A stretch of 64,000 nt of DNA, taken from Acuticoccus kalidii (GTDB lineage Bacteria > Pseudomonadota > Alphaproteobacteria > Rhizobiales > Amorphaceae). Position 1 is the stretch's first letter. The number at the start of each line of letters is the position of its first letter. Shown in pieces: positions 47,601-55,595 of this stretch. The stretch spans positions 496,001-560,000 of the forward strand of contig NZ_JAKGCS010000024.1 in assembly GCF_021556395.1 (NCBI RefSeq), read 5' to 3'. Made by a program: the position numbers and the translations under genes. The notes below the pieces were generated by a model. That model made no database searches, was not told the origin of the DNA, and saw only the letters and a program-made list of their open reading frames with translations.

Positions 47601-47800
47601 ATCGGCGTCGCGACGGTGCGGGCGATCGTGTCGGCGTCGGCACCCGGATAGGACGCGCGGACGACGATCGTCGGCGGCGCGATCTCCGGATACTGGGCGA
47701 CGGGAAGCTGCGTGTAAGCGAGCCCGCCCAGAATGACGATGAGCAGCGAGACGACCGTCGCGAAAATCGGACGGTCGATGAAGAAATGTGACAGAGACAT
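44624..47800 (-). CDS. RND multidrug efflux transporter (HAE-1, AcrB/MexB-like)
   Basis: A 1058-residue inner-membrane pump. The start MSLSHFFIDRPIFATVVSLL is typical of HAE-1 proteins; the proton-relay region in TM4 is visible as GIVVDDAIVVVENVER with the adjacent Asp pair, and 12 transmembrane helices with two large periplasmic loops are expected. It forms a trimer with the adaptor encoded 4 bp upstream; no outer-membrane factor gene is adjacent, so it must use a shared one. Substrates are unknown. Confidence 0.95.
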   Translation of the reverse strand: MSLSHFFIDRPIFATVVSLLIVILGGLAYTQLPVAQYPEIAPPTIVVRASYPGADADTIARTVATPIEEEVNGVEDMLYMSSYSTADGSMALTITFRLGTDLDQAQVLVQNRVAIAEPRLPEEVRRLGITTLKSSPDLMMVVHMLSPDDTYDQLYISNYARSRVRDILTRLDGVGDLIIFGERRYAMRIWLNPERLSAYGMTASDVVQALREQNVQVSGGTVGAPPEPDGNAFQLAVTTQGRFDEARDFRYVIVKDTEDGRLIQLQDIARIELGAQDYVTNSYLNNQPAVALAIFQRPGTNALDAAEEIQSTMRTLAADFPPGLEYSIVYNPTEYIAESVYEVYKTIVEAMLLVILVVVVFLQSWRTAIIPIIAIPVSLIGTFAVMLAFGYSLNLLTLFGLVLAIGIVVDDAIVVVENVERNIDEGLDPRAASHRTMNEVGSAVIAITLVLVAVFVPTAFIPGITGQFYQQFAVTIAAATALSGLNSLTLSPALAALFLKSRHEHREPRGIGRIGAALAGGFNRGFDLLARGYGAMVRFFVSGAVMLTIMVGGFVALLFATWWMLTTTPQGFIPEQDQGYAIVVLKLPDGASLSRTDAVTREASDIIKATPGVKDAVAFAGFSAATFTNQSDSAAIFAGFQPFEERLKEGHGATEIIGALYARLQSIEEAFIIAVPPPSVPGIGNQGGFKIQLQDRDGADVDRVLASAYEAMNVAAESPGLAGVFTTFSASSPQIYLDIERDKARMLNVPIPNIFDALSTNFGTAYVNDFNAFGRVFQVRAQADAPFRASVKDLLRLKVRAESGALVPLGTVMSVREEAGPALVQRYNMYVSVPLQGNAAPGTSTGDALDAMERAVQEVAPAGISYEWTELAFQERSTGDSAVLIFGLAVLFAFLAMAALYESWVLPIAIILIVPLSILAALIGVNLRGLDNNVLTQVGLVVLVGLAAKNAILIVEFARQGEAEGKSLIEATVDACRLRLRPILMTAFAFILGVVPLMLAEGPGAEMRVSLGTAVFSGMLGVTIFGLFFTPVFYVALRRLTGVRPFPSDHAVATEPTT

Positions 47801-47804
47801 TGGT

Positions 47805-48953
47805 CTAGCCCTCCGTCGGCTCGTTCGTCGGCGGCAGTTCGGTGAGCTTCGGCGTCACCTTCACGCCGGGGCGCACCCGCATCAGCCCCTCGATGACGAC
47901 CGTCTCCGTCCCGTCGAGGCCCGACCGGATCACCCGATAGCCGTCGATCCGCGGGCCGGGCCGCACGGGCTTGGCTGAAACGGTGTTCTCCTCGTCGACG
48001 ACATAGACGATGCGTTGGTTCTGGTTGGAGGCGACCGCCTTGTCGGGCAGCATGATGCCGTCGTGCGGCAGCGAGCCCGGCACGTTGACGCGTCCGAACA
48101 TGCCCGGCTGCATGATGAAGTCGGAATTGTCGAGGCGCGCGCGCAGGCGGATCGTGCCGGAGGCGTTGTCGACCCGGTTCTCCGCGAAATCCAACTTTCC
48201 GGTAAACGCGCCGTCCCGCTCGTCGGCGAGGCGCACCTTCACGTCGAGCCCGCCGCCTTGCTGAAGGTCGGTCCCCCGCACCCGCGCATCGCGGGCGTAG
48301 TTGAGGAGCGAGCGCTCGTCGATATCGAAATAAATGTCGATCGGATCGAGCGAGACGATGCGCGTCAGCACCGTCTGATCGGGTTGGACGAGATTGCCGA
48401 CCGAAACGAACCGGCGATCGATGCGGCCGGCGATCGGGGCGCGGATCTCGGTATAGTCGTAATCGAGGCTCGCCGTGCGGGTCGCCGCCTTCGAAGCCTC
48501 GGCGTGGGCCTGGGCCGCGAGATAGGCCTGGATCCGCTCATCGTGCTGCGATTGCGGGATCGTGCCGCGCTTGAGAAGATCGGCGCCGCGGTCGAACTGC
48601 TGCTTGGCGTATTCGAGTTCGGCACTCGAAACGCGCTCTTGCGCCTCGGCCCGTTCTTTTTCCGCGGCATAGGGACGTTGATCGATCGTGAAGAGGAGGT
48701 CGCCCTCCTTCACGATCTGTCCGTCGGTGAAGTGGATTTCGGCGAGATAGCCAGACACGCGGGCCCGGACCTCGACCTCGTCGACCGCGGCGAAGCGGCC
48801 GACGAACTCGTCGTCCTCGACAATCTTTCGAGCCACGGGCTTGGCGACCGTCACCTCCGGCGGTGGCGGAGCCTCGGCTGTCTGCGCTTCGGGTTCGCAA
48901 GCCGCGAGGCCGAAGGCAACGGCGCCGAGAAGAAGAAATTGCAGGCGTGACAA
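47805..48953 (-). CDS. RND efflux periplasmic adaptor (MFP) lipoprotein
   Basis: About 382 residues. TTG at 48953 is the likely start because AGGAGG lies 5 nt upstream and it gives a proper lipoprotein signal (LSRLQFLLLGAVAFGLAAC, Cys19). The membrane-fusion core follows: lipoyl half motif VRARVSGYLAEIHF, alpha-hairpin (ERAEAQERVSSAELEY), second half motif TEIRAPIAGRIDRRF and beta-barrel. It connects the RND pump to an outer-membrane channel. Confidence 0.92.
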   Translation of the reverse strand: MSRLQFLLLGAVAFGLAACEPEAQTAEAPPPPEVTVAKPVARKIVEDDEFVGRFAAVDEVEVRARVSGYLAEIHFTDGQIVKEGDLLFTIDQRPYAAEKERAEAQERVSSAELEYAKQQFDRGADLLKRGTIPQSQHDERIQAYLAAQAHAEASKAATRTASLDYDYTEIRAPIAGRIDRRFVSVGNLVQPDQTVLTRIVSLDPIDIYFDIDERSLLNYARDARVRGTDLQQGGGLDVKVRLADERDGAFTGKLDFAENRVDNASGTIRLRARLDNSDFIMQPGMFGRVNVPGSLPHDGIMLPDKAVASNQNQRIVYVVDEENTVSAKPVRPGPRIDGYRVIRSGLDGTETVVIEGLMRVRPGVKVTPKLTELPPTNEPTEG

Positions 48954-49448
48954 AGGCGCCTCCTGTTGGGCAGGCCAAAGCGACGCCGAATATGGACACG
49001 CTGTAATGCGACACAATGGGTGTCACTGCACATATTTTACATAGAACGGCCCGCATCGTCGCCGGAACACGGTGAACTCGGATCTTGAAAGGGTCGTCTC
49101 GCGAAGCGCACCGATGTGCCGGTCGAGCACCAAGGCATTGTCGCTATGGACAAAATCGGAGTGACGCGCTTCCGCCGGATCGTGTCGGGCACAAGGCGGC
49201 GTCGCCGCTCAATTCGAATCCACAACGGGCACAATCAGAGGCGGGCCCTTTGCAGGCCCGGATGCAATTTTGGTTTGCATTGCCCGAAATGCAACATGCG
49301 TTGCGCCGCACCACGAAGATGTGATGCGGCGCTGCTGTCAATTAACGGATGACGCAAGTAGATGGCCGCAAAAGGAACGGCCCGATCCTCCCCGCATCAT
49401 CGCGCGAGGCCCTTTGCGGCCGCCGGCGGGATCGGCGCCCGCGTCAGG
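48954..49448. other. 495-bp intergenic region upstream of the RND operon
   Basis: No protein gene is recognised here. It contains a GACAC-N5-GTGTC inverted repeat (49010-49024) close to the efflux start, a TTGCATT-N6-AATGCAA inverted repeat (49274-49293) and a moderately A/T-rich stretch at 49022-49040. The rest has no feature I can support. The RND operon promoter must lie in its left part. Confidence 0.5.
49010..49024. promoter_or_regulatory. GACAC-AATGG-GTGTC inverted repeat upstream of the RND operon
   Basis: A perfect 5-bp inverted repeat 57 bp upstream of the adaptor start, beside plausible promoter elements (TTGTGT and CATATT, 16 bp apart on the minus strand). It could bind a TetR-type repressor; none is encoded nearby. 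Confidence 0.35.
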
Positions 49449-50501
49449 TCACATATTCTCGCTGCGCCAGGCCTCGACGTCGGCGGCGACCTCATCAGGC
49501 GACCAGTCGTTCGCCGGAGCGATGAATTTCGGTTCGAGGAAGGCGGACGGATCGGCGCTTTCCTCGATGAGGCCGAACTTCATCATGCCGGGCTGGATGT
49601 CGGTCCATGTCGCGGTCTGGAGGTCGCCCGCCTGATCGGTCACGGAGACGTTGAGGCGGATCGCGTTCTCCAGATATTGCTGGCCGAACTCGGGATCTTC
49701 CCACTCCTCCGGCACCGCCGCGCGCGCCATCTCGGCAACGACGTCCGGCGCGATGGTCGCAACGTGCATCGCCTTCGACCAGGCCCGCAAATACCCCTCC
49801 AAAAGATCGGCCTTCCCCTCTACCGCCTTGTCGAGCGCGACGAAGACGTTGCCGGGCTTGGCCGACACCTCGGACGGCGTGATGAGGTCGATGTCGATGC
49901 CGTTCGCGCGGATCGCCAACCAGTCGGGACCGGAACCGGCGATCGCCGCGACGGTCTGATCGCGGAAGGCCGATGCGAGCGTCGGCCCCGCTTCGCCGAC
50001 GACCACCATCGTGACGTCGTCCTCGGTGAGATCGCGGGCGTCGAGCGCGATCTGCATCGTCACCCTGTCCCGGTCGGAGACGAGACCGACCGTCTTGCCC
50101 TCGAGATCGGCGACATCGGAGACGTCGCTTTCGGCCGACACGGCGATGCCGTCGGGCGCGGTCTGCATCACCTCGTAGACGACGTTGATCGGCACGCCCG
50201 CCGCGACCGCCTGGAGGACTTCCGCCGAATCCATCATCGCGATGTCGGCCTGCCCGTTGCGCAGGAAATTCACGTAGGGGATCGGCGAGTCGGACGGCAG
50301 GAGATTGACCGCAATCCCCTCATCCTCGAAGTAGCCGAGCGCCTCGCCGACGATCAGCGGAAAGTAGTTCGCCGAGCGCTGCTTCGGCATGATCGCGTTG
50401 ACGGTCTGCAGCTCTTGCGAAAAAGCCGGGCCGACCGTTGCGACTGGCAGCGCCAAGGCGGTGGCGGTGCCCAGAATTAGGACGCGCGTCGTGTTGCGCA
50501 T
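49449..50501 (-). CDS. ABC transporter substrate-binding protein, NMT1/SsuA-like
   Basis: A 350-residue periplasmic binding protein. The signal peptide covers about residues 1-29 (ALPVATVGPAFSQ). NMT1/SsuA-type features include YFPLIVGEALGYFEDEGI, NGQADIAMMDSAEVLQAVAAG and DLEGKTVGLV. Such proteins serve importers of aliphatic sulfonates, nitrate, taurine or pyrimidine/thiamine precursors. The start has AGGAGG 7 nt upstream and overlaps the 3' end of the permease gene by 25 bp. Confidence 0.9.
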   Translation of the reverse strand: MRNTTRVLILGTATALALPVATVGPAFSQELQTVNAIMPKQRSANYFPLIVGEALGYFEDEGIAVNLLPSDSPIPYVNFLRNGQADIAMMDSAEVLQAVAAGVPINVVYEVMQTAPDGIAVSAESDVSDVADLEGKTVGLVSDRDRVTMQIALDARDLTEDDVTMVVVGEAGPTLASAFRDQTVAAIAGSGPDWLAIRANGIDIDLITPSEVSAKPGNVFVALDKAVEGKADLLEGYLRAWSKAMHVATIAPDVVAEMARAAVPEEWEDPEFGQQYLENAIRLNVSVTDQAGDLQTATWTDIQPGMMKFGLIEESADPSAFLEPKFIAPANDWSPDEVAADVEAWRSENM

Positions 50502-51379
50502 GCTGTTTCCTCCTGGTGCTTCTGTGTGGTTGGCCGAAGCGTCTGGGGGGTGGCGCGCGCCGTCCATCTGGCCTGCCGCCTTCGACTTACGGCCGCCATG
50601 CGCGCATCCCGACGCCAGAAGACGATCCGGTCGTCGAGGATCTCGATGAGGTAGAAGAGCAAAAGCCCGAGCAGCGACATCGACAGGAGCGCTGCGATCG
50701 CATTGTCCATCTGCAGCGCGAACGCGTAGCGCTGCATGAGAACGCCGATGCCGGCCGTGCCTTGCGAGAACTCGGCCACGACCGCGCCGACAAGGGCCGT
50801 CGTGATGGCGATCTTGAAGCCCGCGAAGACGAGCGGGAGCGCTTCCGGCACCTGCAGTTTCAAGAAGGTCTGCCAGCGGCTCGCCCCGAGGGAGCGGAAC
50901 ATCTCGATCGTCTCCTCGTCGACGCGGGTGAGCGCGATCAGCGTGTTCACGAAGACGGGGAAAAAGCAGACGATGGCGCCGAGGGCGATCTTGGAGGCGT
51001 AGCCGAAGCCGAACCAGGCGATCACGATCGGCGTCAGCGCGAGGCCGGGCGTCACGTTGAGGACGATCGCATAGGGCGAGACATAGCGGCGAATATTGGC
51101 GTTGAGCGCCGAGCCGACGGCGAGCGCGAGCCCGATGCCGCCACCGATCAGAAAACCGCCGAACGCCTCGTAAAAGGTGACGGCGAAGTGCCAGTAGATC
51201 GTGCGGTCGACCACATAGAGCTTCCACAGCCCCTGTGCGATCTCGAGCGGCTGCGGCAGCAGGATCGTGTCGATCAGCCCGGCGCGCCCCGCCCCTTCCC
51301 AAAGAAGGATCACGGCAGCGAAGACGAAGAGGTGCTTGCCGACCTTTTCCGCAAAGGTGACGGCCGTGTCGATCCTCAT
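50477..51379 (-). CDS. ABC permease (SsuC/TauC-like), second of two
   Basis: A 300-residue BPD_transp_1 permease with about six helices. The EAA-loop motif is FRSLGASRWQTFLKLQVPEALPLVF, here cited by its start EMFRSLGASRWQ. A basic C-terminal tail of about 40 residues runs over the downstream gene start. Its own start overlaps the previous permease stop by 4 bp. Confidence 0.88.
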   Translation of the reverse strand: MRIDTAVTFAEKVGKHLFVFAAVILLWEGAGRAGLIDTILLPQPLEIAQGLWKLYVVDRTIYWHFAVTFYEAFGGFLIGGGIGLALAVGSALNANIRRYVSPYAIVLNVTPGLALTPIVIAWFGFGYASKIALGAIVCFFPVFVNTLIALTRVDEETIEMFRSLGASRWQTFLKLQVPEALPLVFAGFKIAITTALVGAVVAEFSQGTAGIGVLMQRYAFALQMDNAIAALLSMSLLGLLLFYLIEILDDRIVFWRRDARMAAVSRRRQARWTARATPQTLRPTTQKHQEETACATRRAS

Positions 51380-52239
51380 GGCCGGCCTCCGGATCGCTCG
51401 GCCCATCGCCGCGCGCGGCGGCGGGAGACCGTCTCCATCCGCTCCGCGTCGGTCCAAAACACGATGAACCGGTCGAGCGCCTCCATCAGGCGGAAGATCG
51501 CGAAGCCGAGCACGGTGAGGGTGAGGACGCACACGAACGCCGAGGCCATGTTGAGGACGCCGGTATATTGGGAGATCAGAACCCCCATCCCGGCATTCGA
51601 GGCGATGAACTCGGCCACCAGCGCGCCGCCGAGCGCGGAGGCCATGGCAAGGCGCAGACCGCCGAGAATGTCCGGCATCGCGTTCGGCAGCATGACGAGG
51701 CGGAACGTCTGGAGCTTCGAGGCGCGCATGGAGCGCATCATGCTGATGTCGTCCTCGTCGACATTCAGCATCCCGTTCAGCGTGTTGACGAACGGGGCGA
51801 AGAAACAGACGAGCATCACGATGAGGACTTTGGAGCTCCAGCCGAAGCCGAACGCGGCGATGATCACCGGCCCGATCGCGATGCGCGGTGTCGCCTCGAT
51901 GACGATGACATAGGGCTTCAGATAGCGCCGCACCCGGTCCGACATGCCGACCACGAGGGCAAGGCCGATGCCCATGAGGGAGCCGGCGAGGAAGCCGGAG
52001 ATCACCTCGCCGACGGTGAGGCCGAGGTGGGGCCAGATGTTGCCCTGTGTCACATAAAGCCGCCAAAAGCCCGCGAGGATGCTGGACGGTCGCGGGAAGA
52101 AGAGCGGATCGAGGACCCCGGCGCGTGAGCCGATCTCCCACGCTGCGAGAAGCGTCGCGAGGATGAGGAGATGGTTGACGACGACGAGGCCGGATCGCTC
52201 GCCCCCCGCGCGGGGCGGACTGTCGCCGGCCGCGCTCAT
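51376..52239 (-). CDS. ABC permease (SsuC/TauC-like), first of two
   Basis: A 287-residue permease of the same family as the next gene but clearly different in sequence; the EAA-loop here is MMRSMRASKLQTFRLVMLP. Two non-identical permeases suggest a heterodimeric channel. Four-base overlaps join it to both the ATPase gene upstream and the second permease gene. Confidence 0.88.
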   Translation of the reverse strand: MSAAGDSPPRAGGERSGLVVVNHLLILATLLAAWEIGSRAGVLDPLFFPRPSSILAGFWRLYVTQGNIWPHLGLTVGEVISGFLAGSLMGIGLALVVGMSDRVRRYLKPYVIVIEATPRIAIGPVIIAAFGFGWSSKVLIVMLVCFFAPFVNTLNGMLNVDEDDISMMRSMRASKLQTFRLVMLPNAMPDILGGLRLAMASALGGALVAEFIASNAGMGVLISQYTGVLNMASAFVCVLTLTVLGFAIFRLMEALDRFIVFWTDAERMETVSRRRARRWAERSGGRP

Positions 52240-53042
52240 AGCCGCCCGCCCAGCGTGCCACGCACCTCGGCGACGAGGGCGTTGAACTCCGGCGTCACCT
52301 GGATCGCCGGATCGCGCGGCCTCGGCAGCGGCACATCGACGATCGCGGCGATCTCGCCCGGACGCGGGGTCATCACGAACACGCGGTCGGCGAGGAAGAT
52401 CGCCTCGCCGATATTGTGGGTCACGAACATCGTCGTGGCCCCGACCTCGCTCGTGATGCGCGACAACTCGACATTGAGCCGCTCGCGCGTGAACTCGTCG
52501 AGCGCGCCGAAAGGCTCGTCGAGGAGGAGGACGTCTGCGCCGGTCTGAAGGAGCCGCGCGAGGGCAACGCGCTGCTGCATGCCGCCCGAAAGCTGACGCG
52601 GAAAGGAGAAGGCGAAATCGGTAAGCCCGGTCAGCTCCAGCAAGCCTTCCGCCTTCTGCCGGTCGGCCTCGGTCACCTTGCCGGCGATCTCGGCCGGCAG
52701 AAGCACGTTCTCGATGGCGGTGCGCCAGGCGAGCAATGTGGGCTTCTGGAACATCATCGCGACGTCGGTGTGCGGCCCCTTCACCGGCTCGCCATGGACG
52801 CGCAGATCGCCGCCGCTGCGTTCGAGCAGACCCGCGACGATACGCAAAAGCGTGGACTTTCCGCAGCCAGACGGCCCCACCAGCGCAATGAACTCGCCGG
52901 GCCGGACGTCGAACGTCGCGCCGTTCAGCGCCACGACGCGGCCGTCGCCGAACGTCTTCGAGACATCGTGAGCGCTGATGACCGGGACGTCACCCCGCGC
53001 TGTTTCGGGCGTAGCGGACTGGTGCCTTTCGGCGATGGCCAT
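52236..53042 (-). CDS. ABC ATP-binding protein (SsuB/TauB-like)
   Basis: A 268-residue ATPase with Walker A GPSGCGKST, signature LSGGMQQRVALARLL, Walker B LLLDEPFGALD and switch region VTHNIGEA. It is the first gene of the importer operon. GGGGGAG precedes the ATG at 53042; the longer upstream frame is not part of the gene. It lies 76 bp downstream of the GntR regulator gene on the same strand. Confidence 0.92.
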   Translation of the reverse strand: MAIAERHQSATPETARGDVPVISAHDVSKTFGDGRVVALNGATFDVRPGEFIALVGPSGCGKSTLLRIVAGLLERSGGDLRVHGEPVKGPHTDVAMMFQKPTLLAWRTAIENVLLPAEIAGKVTEADRQKAEGLLELTGLTDFAFSFPRQLSGGMQQRVALARLLQTGADVLLLDEPFGALDEFTRERLNVELSRITSEVGATTMFVTHNIGEAIFLADRVFVMTPRPGEIAAIVDVPLPRPRDPAIQVTPEFNALVAEVRGTLGGRL

Positions 53043-53118
53043 CGGGTCTCCCCCCTCTCCCTCCGACGTCCGCGTTCTTGCAGCGCAGGATCGTCTCGTT
53101 GTCGGGCCGTGGCTCAGG

Positions 53119-53781
53119 TCACGGGCCCAGCATGGCGTTGCGGATCGCGACGAGGTGATTGCGGATCGCCTCCTCGGCGGCTTCGGCGTCGCGCTGGCGC
53201 AGCGCGTCGAGGATCTTTTCGTGATCGGCATGGTAGCTCGCCCGGGCCGTCTCGGTGAGCGTCCGCCGCTTGAGCGCACCCCACTCGGCGGTGTTGCGCG
53301 CCTCGGTCACGAGCCGATAGGCGGCGATCATCACGGGATTTTTCGTCGCCATCGCCACCGTCTCGTGGAAGGCGGCGTCCCAATGCTCGAACTGCTCGAT
53401 GGTCTCGGCCGCGCCGCCGGAGGCGATGCAGCGCTTCATCTTCTCGAAGTCCGCGGCGGTGCCGTTCGCCGCGATGAGGCGGGCAAGGGTCGGCTCGAAC
53501 GCAAGGCGCGCGTCCATCACCTGGATCGGGCTCGTGACCTCGCCGAGGCTCGGGCTCGCGGTCTCGGTGGCGGCGACGTAGGTGCCGCTGCCGGCGACGC
53601 GGATGATCCGTCCCTCCCCTTCGAGCACGCGAAGGGCGTTGCGCACGGCGCCGCGGCCGACCGAAAGCGTGCTGCTGAGCGCCCGCTCTGTCGGCAGCCG
53701 GCTGCCGGCCGGGTATGTGCCCGCGTCGATCGCGCTCAAAATATAGTCCCGGATCGTTTGATCGGTGGCCTGCATCGCCAT
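53119..53781 (-). CDS. GntR/FadR-subfamily transcriptional regulator
   Basis: A 220-residue regulator. The winged helix (RLPTERALSSTLSVGRGAVRNAL by position 29-51) is joined to an FCD ligand domain with candidate metal residues (Asp/His in FEHWDAAFHETV and YHADHEKI). It heads the NMT1-type importer operon and diverges from the ModA-like gene. Two TTGG-N4-CCAA elements in the shared promoter are likely binding sites. Confidence 0.88.
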   Translation of the reverse strand: MAMQATDQTIRDYILSAIDAGTYPAGSRLPTERALSSTLSVGRGAVRNALRVLEGEGRIIRVAGSGTYVAATETASPSLGEVTSPIQVMDARLAFEPTLARLIAANGTAADFEKMKRCIASGGAAETIEQFEHWDAAFHETVAMATKNPVMIAAYRLVTEARNTAEWGALKRRTLTETARASYHADHEKILDALRQRDAEAAEEAIRNHLVAIRNAMLGP

Positions 53782-53798
53782 GGCGTTCTCCTAACCAC

Positions 53799-53810
53799 TT
53801 GGTGCGCCAA
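53799..53810. promoter_or_regulatory. TTGGTGCGCCAA operator-like palindrome (regulator side)
   Basis: A palindrome 18 bp upstream of the GntR gene ATG. It matches a second element at 53863 in ten of twelve bases, which suggests a shared regulator, most simply the FadR-type protein next to it. Confidence 0.55.
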
Positions 53811-53822
53811 ACTCGGCCTAAT

Positions 53823-53850
53823 TGTCAACAGAGGTTTGTTGTGGTTGACA
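53823..53850. promoter_or_regulatory. TGTCAAC-N14-GTTGACA inverted repeat including a -35-like TTGACA
   Basis: Perfect 7-bp arms in the middle of the divergent promoter. Each arm contains TTGACA on one strand, so the two halves can serve as -35 elements of back-to-back promoters (for the GntR gene and the ModA-like gene). Confidence 0.45.
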
Positions 53851-53862
53851 TATTGGTCTGTT

Positions 53863-53874
53863 TTGGTGTTCCAA
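53863..53874. promoter_or_regulatory. TTGGTGTTCCAA operator-like palindrome (ModA-like side)
   Basis: The second TTGG-N4-CCAA element, 31 bp upstream of the ModA-like gene and 64 bp from its partner at 53799. Confidence 0.55.
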
Positions 53875-53904
53875 CTATCGGCTTCGAGACGAAAGGTCGT
53901 GCCC

Positions 53905-54615
53905 ATGAGCGAATCGCCCGAACCCGCATTGACGATCCTAAGCGGCGGCGCCGCCAACGGGCTCGTCTCCCGCCTCGAACCCCGCTTCACCCGTGAGACC
54001 GGCCTCGCCATCCGCGGTGATTTCGGCGCGGTCGGCGCGGTGCGCGACCGGATCGTCGCCGGCGAGGCGGTGGATATCATCATCCTGACGCACGCCCTGG
54101 TGGACGCGTTGGCCGACGATGGTCACGCCGAACGCGCATCGATCCGCGATATCGGCACCGTCACCACGGGAATTGGTGTGCAAAGTGGTGAACCAATTCC
54201 CGACGTCTCGACACCAGAGGCGCTCCGCTCCCTTTTGTCGGATGCCACGGCGCTCTACGTTCCCGACACCACCCGGTCGACCGCGGGTCGCCACGTGGCC
54301 GGCGTGCTCGCCGCCCTGGGCCTCGCGTCCCGGTTCGGGCCGCACCTCAAGGAATTTCCCAACGGGCAGACCGCGATGCGCGCCATGGCGGCGGACGCGA
54401 TCCCCGGCGCGGTCGGCTGCACGCAGATCACCGAGATCCTCAACACCGAAGGCGTCGACTATGCCGGCGACCTTCCCGGCGCGCACGGGCTCGCCACCGT
54501 CTACACGGCCGCCGTCCACAGCGCCGCCGCCAATGCCGACGCCGCCCGCCGCCTCGTCACGATCCTCACCGATCCGGCCGAGGCCGACGCGCGCCGCGCC
54601 GCCGGTTTCGCCTGA
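53905..54615 (+). CDS. ModA-like substrate-binding-domain protein without signal peptide
   Basis: A 236-residue protein with the type II periplasmic-binding fold of molybdate-binding proteins (LTILSGGAANGLVSRL, VDIIILTHALVDALADDG, FPNGQTAMRAMAADAIPGAVGCTQ). It starts directly at the fold, with no signal peptide, so it appears cytosolic, where it may act as a small-molecule sensor or enzyme-associated carrier. No modBC is adjacent. AAAGG lies 9 nt upstream of the ATG. It is followed 71 bp later by the FAH-family gene. Confidence 0.72.
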   Translation: MSESPEPALTILSGGAANGLVSRLEPRFTRETGLAIRGDFGAVGAVRDRIVAGEAVDIIILTHALVDALADDGHAERASIRDIGTVTTGIGVQSGEPIPDVSTPEALRSLLSDATALYVPDTTRSTAGRHVAGVLAALGLASRFGPHLKEFPNGQTAMRAMAADAIPGAVGCTQITEILNTEGVDYAGDLPGAHGLATVYTAAVHSAAANADAARRLVTILTDPAEADARRAAGFA

Positions 54616-54686
54616 GCGAGACCACCGCAAAGCCGGGCGCCCGCCCGGCCTTCATCCATCAACGATCATGAGCGGGAGTGGAGGAC

Positions 54687-55544
54687 ATGAAGCTCGTCAC
54701 GTTCGAGCACGACGGCGCCGTCAAGGCCGGCACCCTGGAGGGCGACACGATCGCCATCTGCGATGACGGGCCCGACGCGGACACCGCCGTTCTACAGCGC
54801 ATCCGGTCCGGCGAGACCGGGCCGTGGCCGCCCATCGCCACGGTGTCCGTCGACGCGGTGCGCCTTCTCGCGCCGGTCCCGCGGCCGCTGCGCGACATCA
54901 TCTGCGTCGGCAAGAACTATGTCGCCCACGCCGCCGAGTTCCACAATTCGGGCTTCGATTCCACCGGCAAGGAGGCGACCCCCTCCTATCCTGTGATCTT
55001 CTCGAAGGCGATGACCTCGATCGTCGGCCCCGAGGCCGACGTGAACGCCTCCCTCGATCCGACCAAGAGCGTCGACTATGAGGGCGAACTCGGCGTCGTC
55101 ATCGGCAAGACCGCGCGGCGCGTCGCGAAAGCGGACGCGTTCGACTATGTCTTCGGCTACACCATCATCAACGACGTAACCTCCCGCGAACTCCAGAAGC
55201 GCCACAATCAGTGGGTCATCGGCAAAGGGCTCGACACGTTCTGCCCGATGGGCCCCTTCGTCGCGACCAAGGACGAGGTTCACGATCTCGATGCTCTGGA
55301 GCTCGTGACGAGCGTCAACGGCGAGGTGCGCCAACGGGCGGTGGTGAAGGATCTCATCTTCGACATCCCGACCCTCATCGCGACGATCACCGCCACCGCC
55401 ACCCTTTTGCCGGGCGACATCATCGCCACCGGCACCCCGGCCGGCGTCGGCATCGGGTTCGATCCGCCGGTCTTCCTGTCTTCGGGCGATCGGATGGATG
55501 TGTCGATCACCGGGCTCGGCACACTGTCGAACCCCGTCGTCTAA
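54687..55544 (+). CDS. fumarylacetoacetate hydrolase (FAH) family protein
   Basis: About 285 residues. The C-terminal FAH fold has ICVGKNYVAHAAE, VDYEGELGVVIGK (metal-binding Glu pair), NDVTSRELQ, GKGLDTFCPMGP and GTPAGVGIGF. Family members hydrolyse C-C bonds, hydrate or isomerise 2-oxo acids. It likely acts with the ModA-like neighbour and possibly the DapA-family and RraA-family genes in degradation of an organic acid. A GTG three codons upstream is an alternative start. Confidence 0.88.
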   Translation: MKLVTFEHDGAVKAGTLEGDTIAICDDGPDADTAVLQRIRSGETGPWPPIATVSVDAVRLLAPVPRPLRDIICVGKNYVAHAAEFHNSGFDSTGKEATPSYPVIFSKAMTSIVGPEADVNASLDPTKSVDYEGELGVVIGKTARRVAKADAFDYVFGYTIINDVTSRELQKRHNQWVIGKGLDTFCPMGPFVATKDEVHDLDALELVTSVNGEVRQRAVVKDLIFDIPTLIATITATATLLPGDIIATGTPAGVGIGFDPPVFLSSGDRMDVSITGLGTLSNPVV

Positions 55545-55550
55545 CCGCGA

Positions 55551-55586
55551 CGGAGACCGCGCCGCCGGTGAGCGGCGCGGTCTCCG
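55551..55586. terminator. bidirectional intrinsic terminator hairpin
   Basis: Perfect 15-bp G/C-rich arms (55551-55565 and 55572-55586) with a 6-nt loop between the convergent FAH and DapA-family genes. No strong T-run, but the stem is very stable. Confidence 0.7.
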
Positions 55587-55595
55587 TGCGCACCG

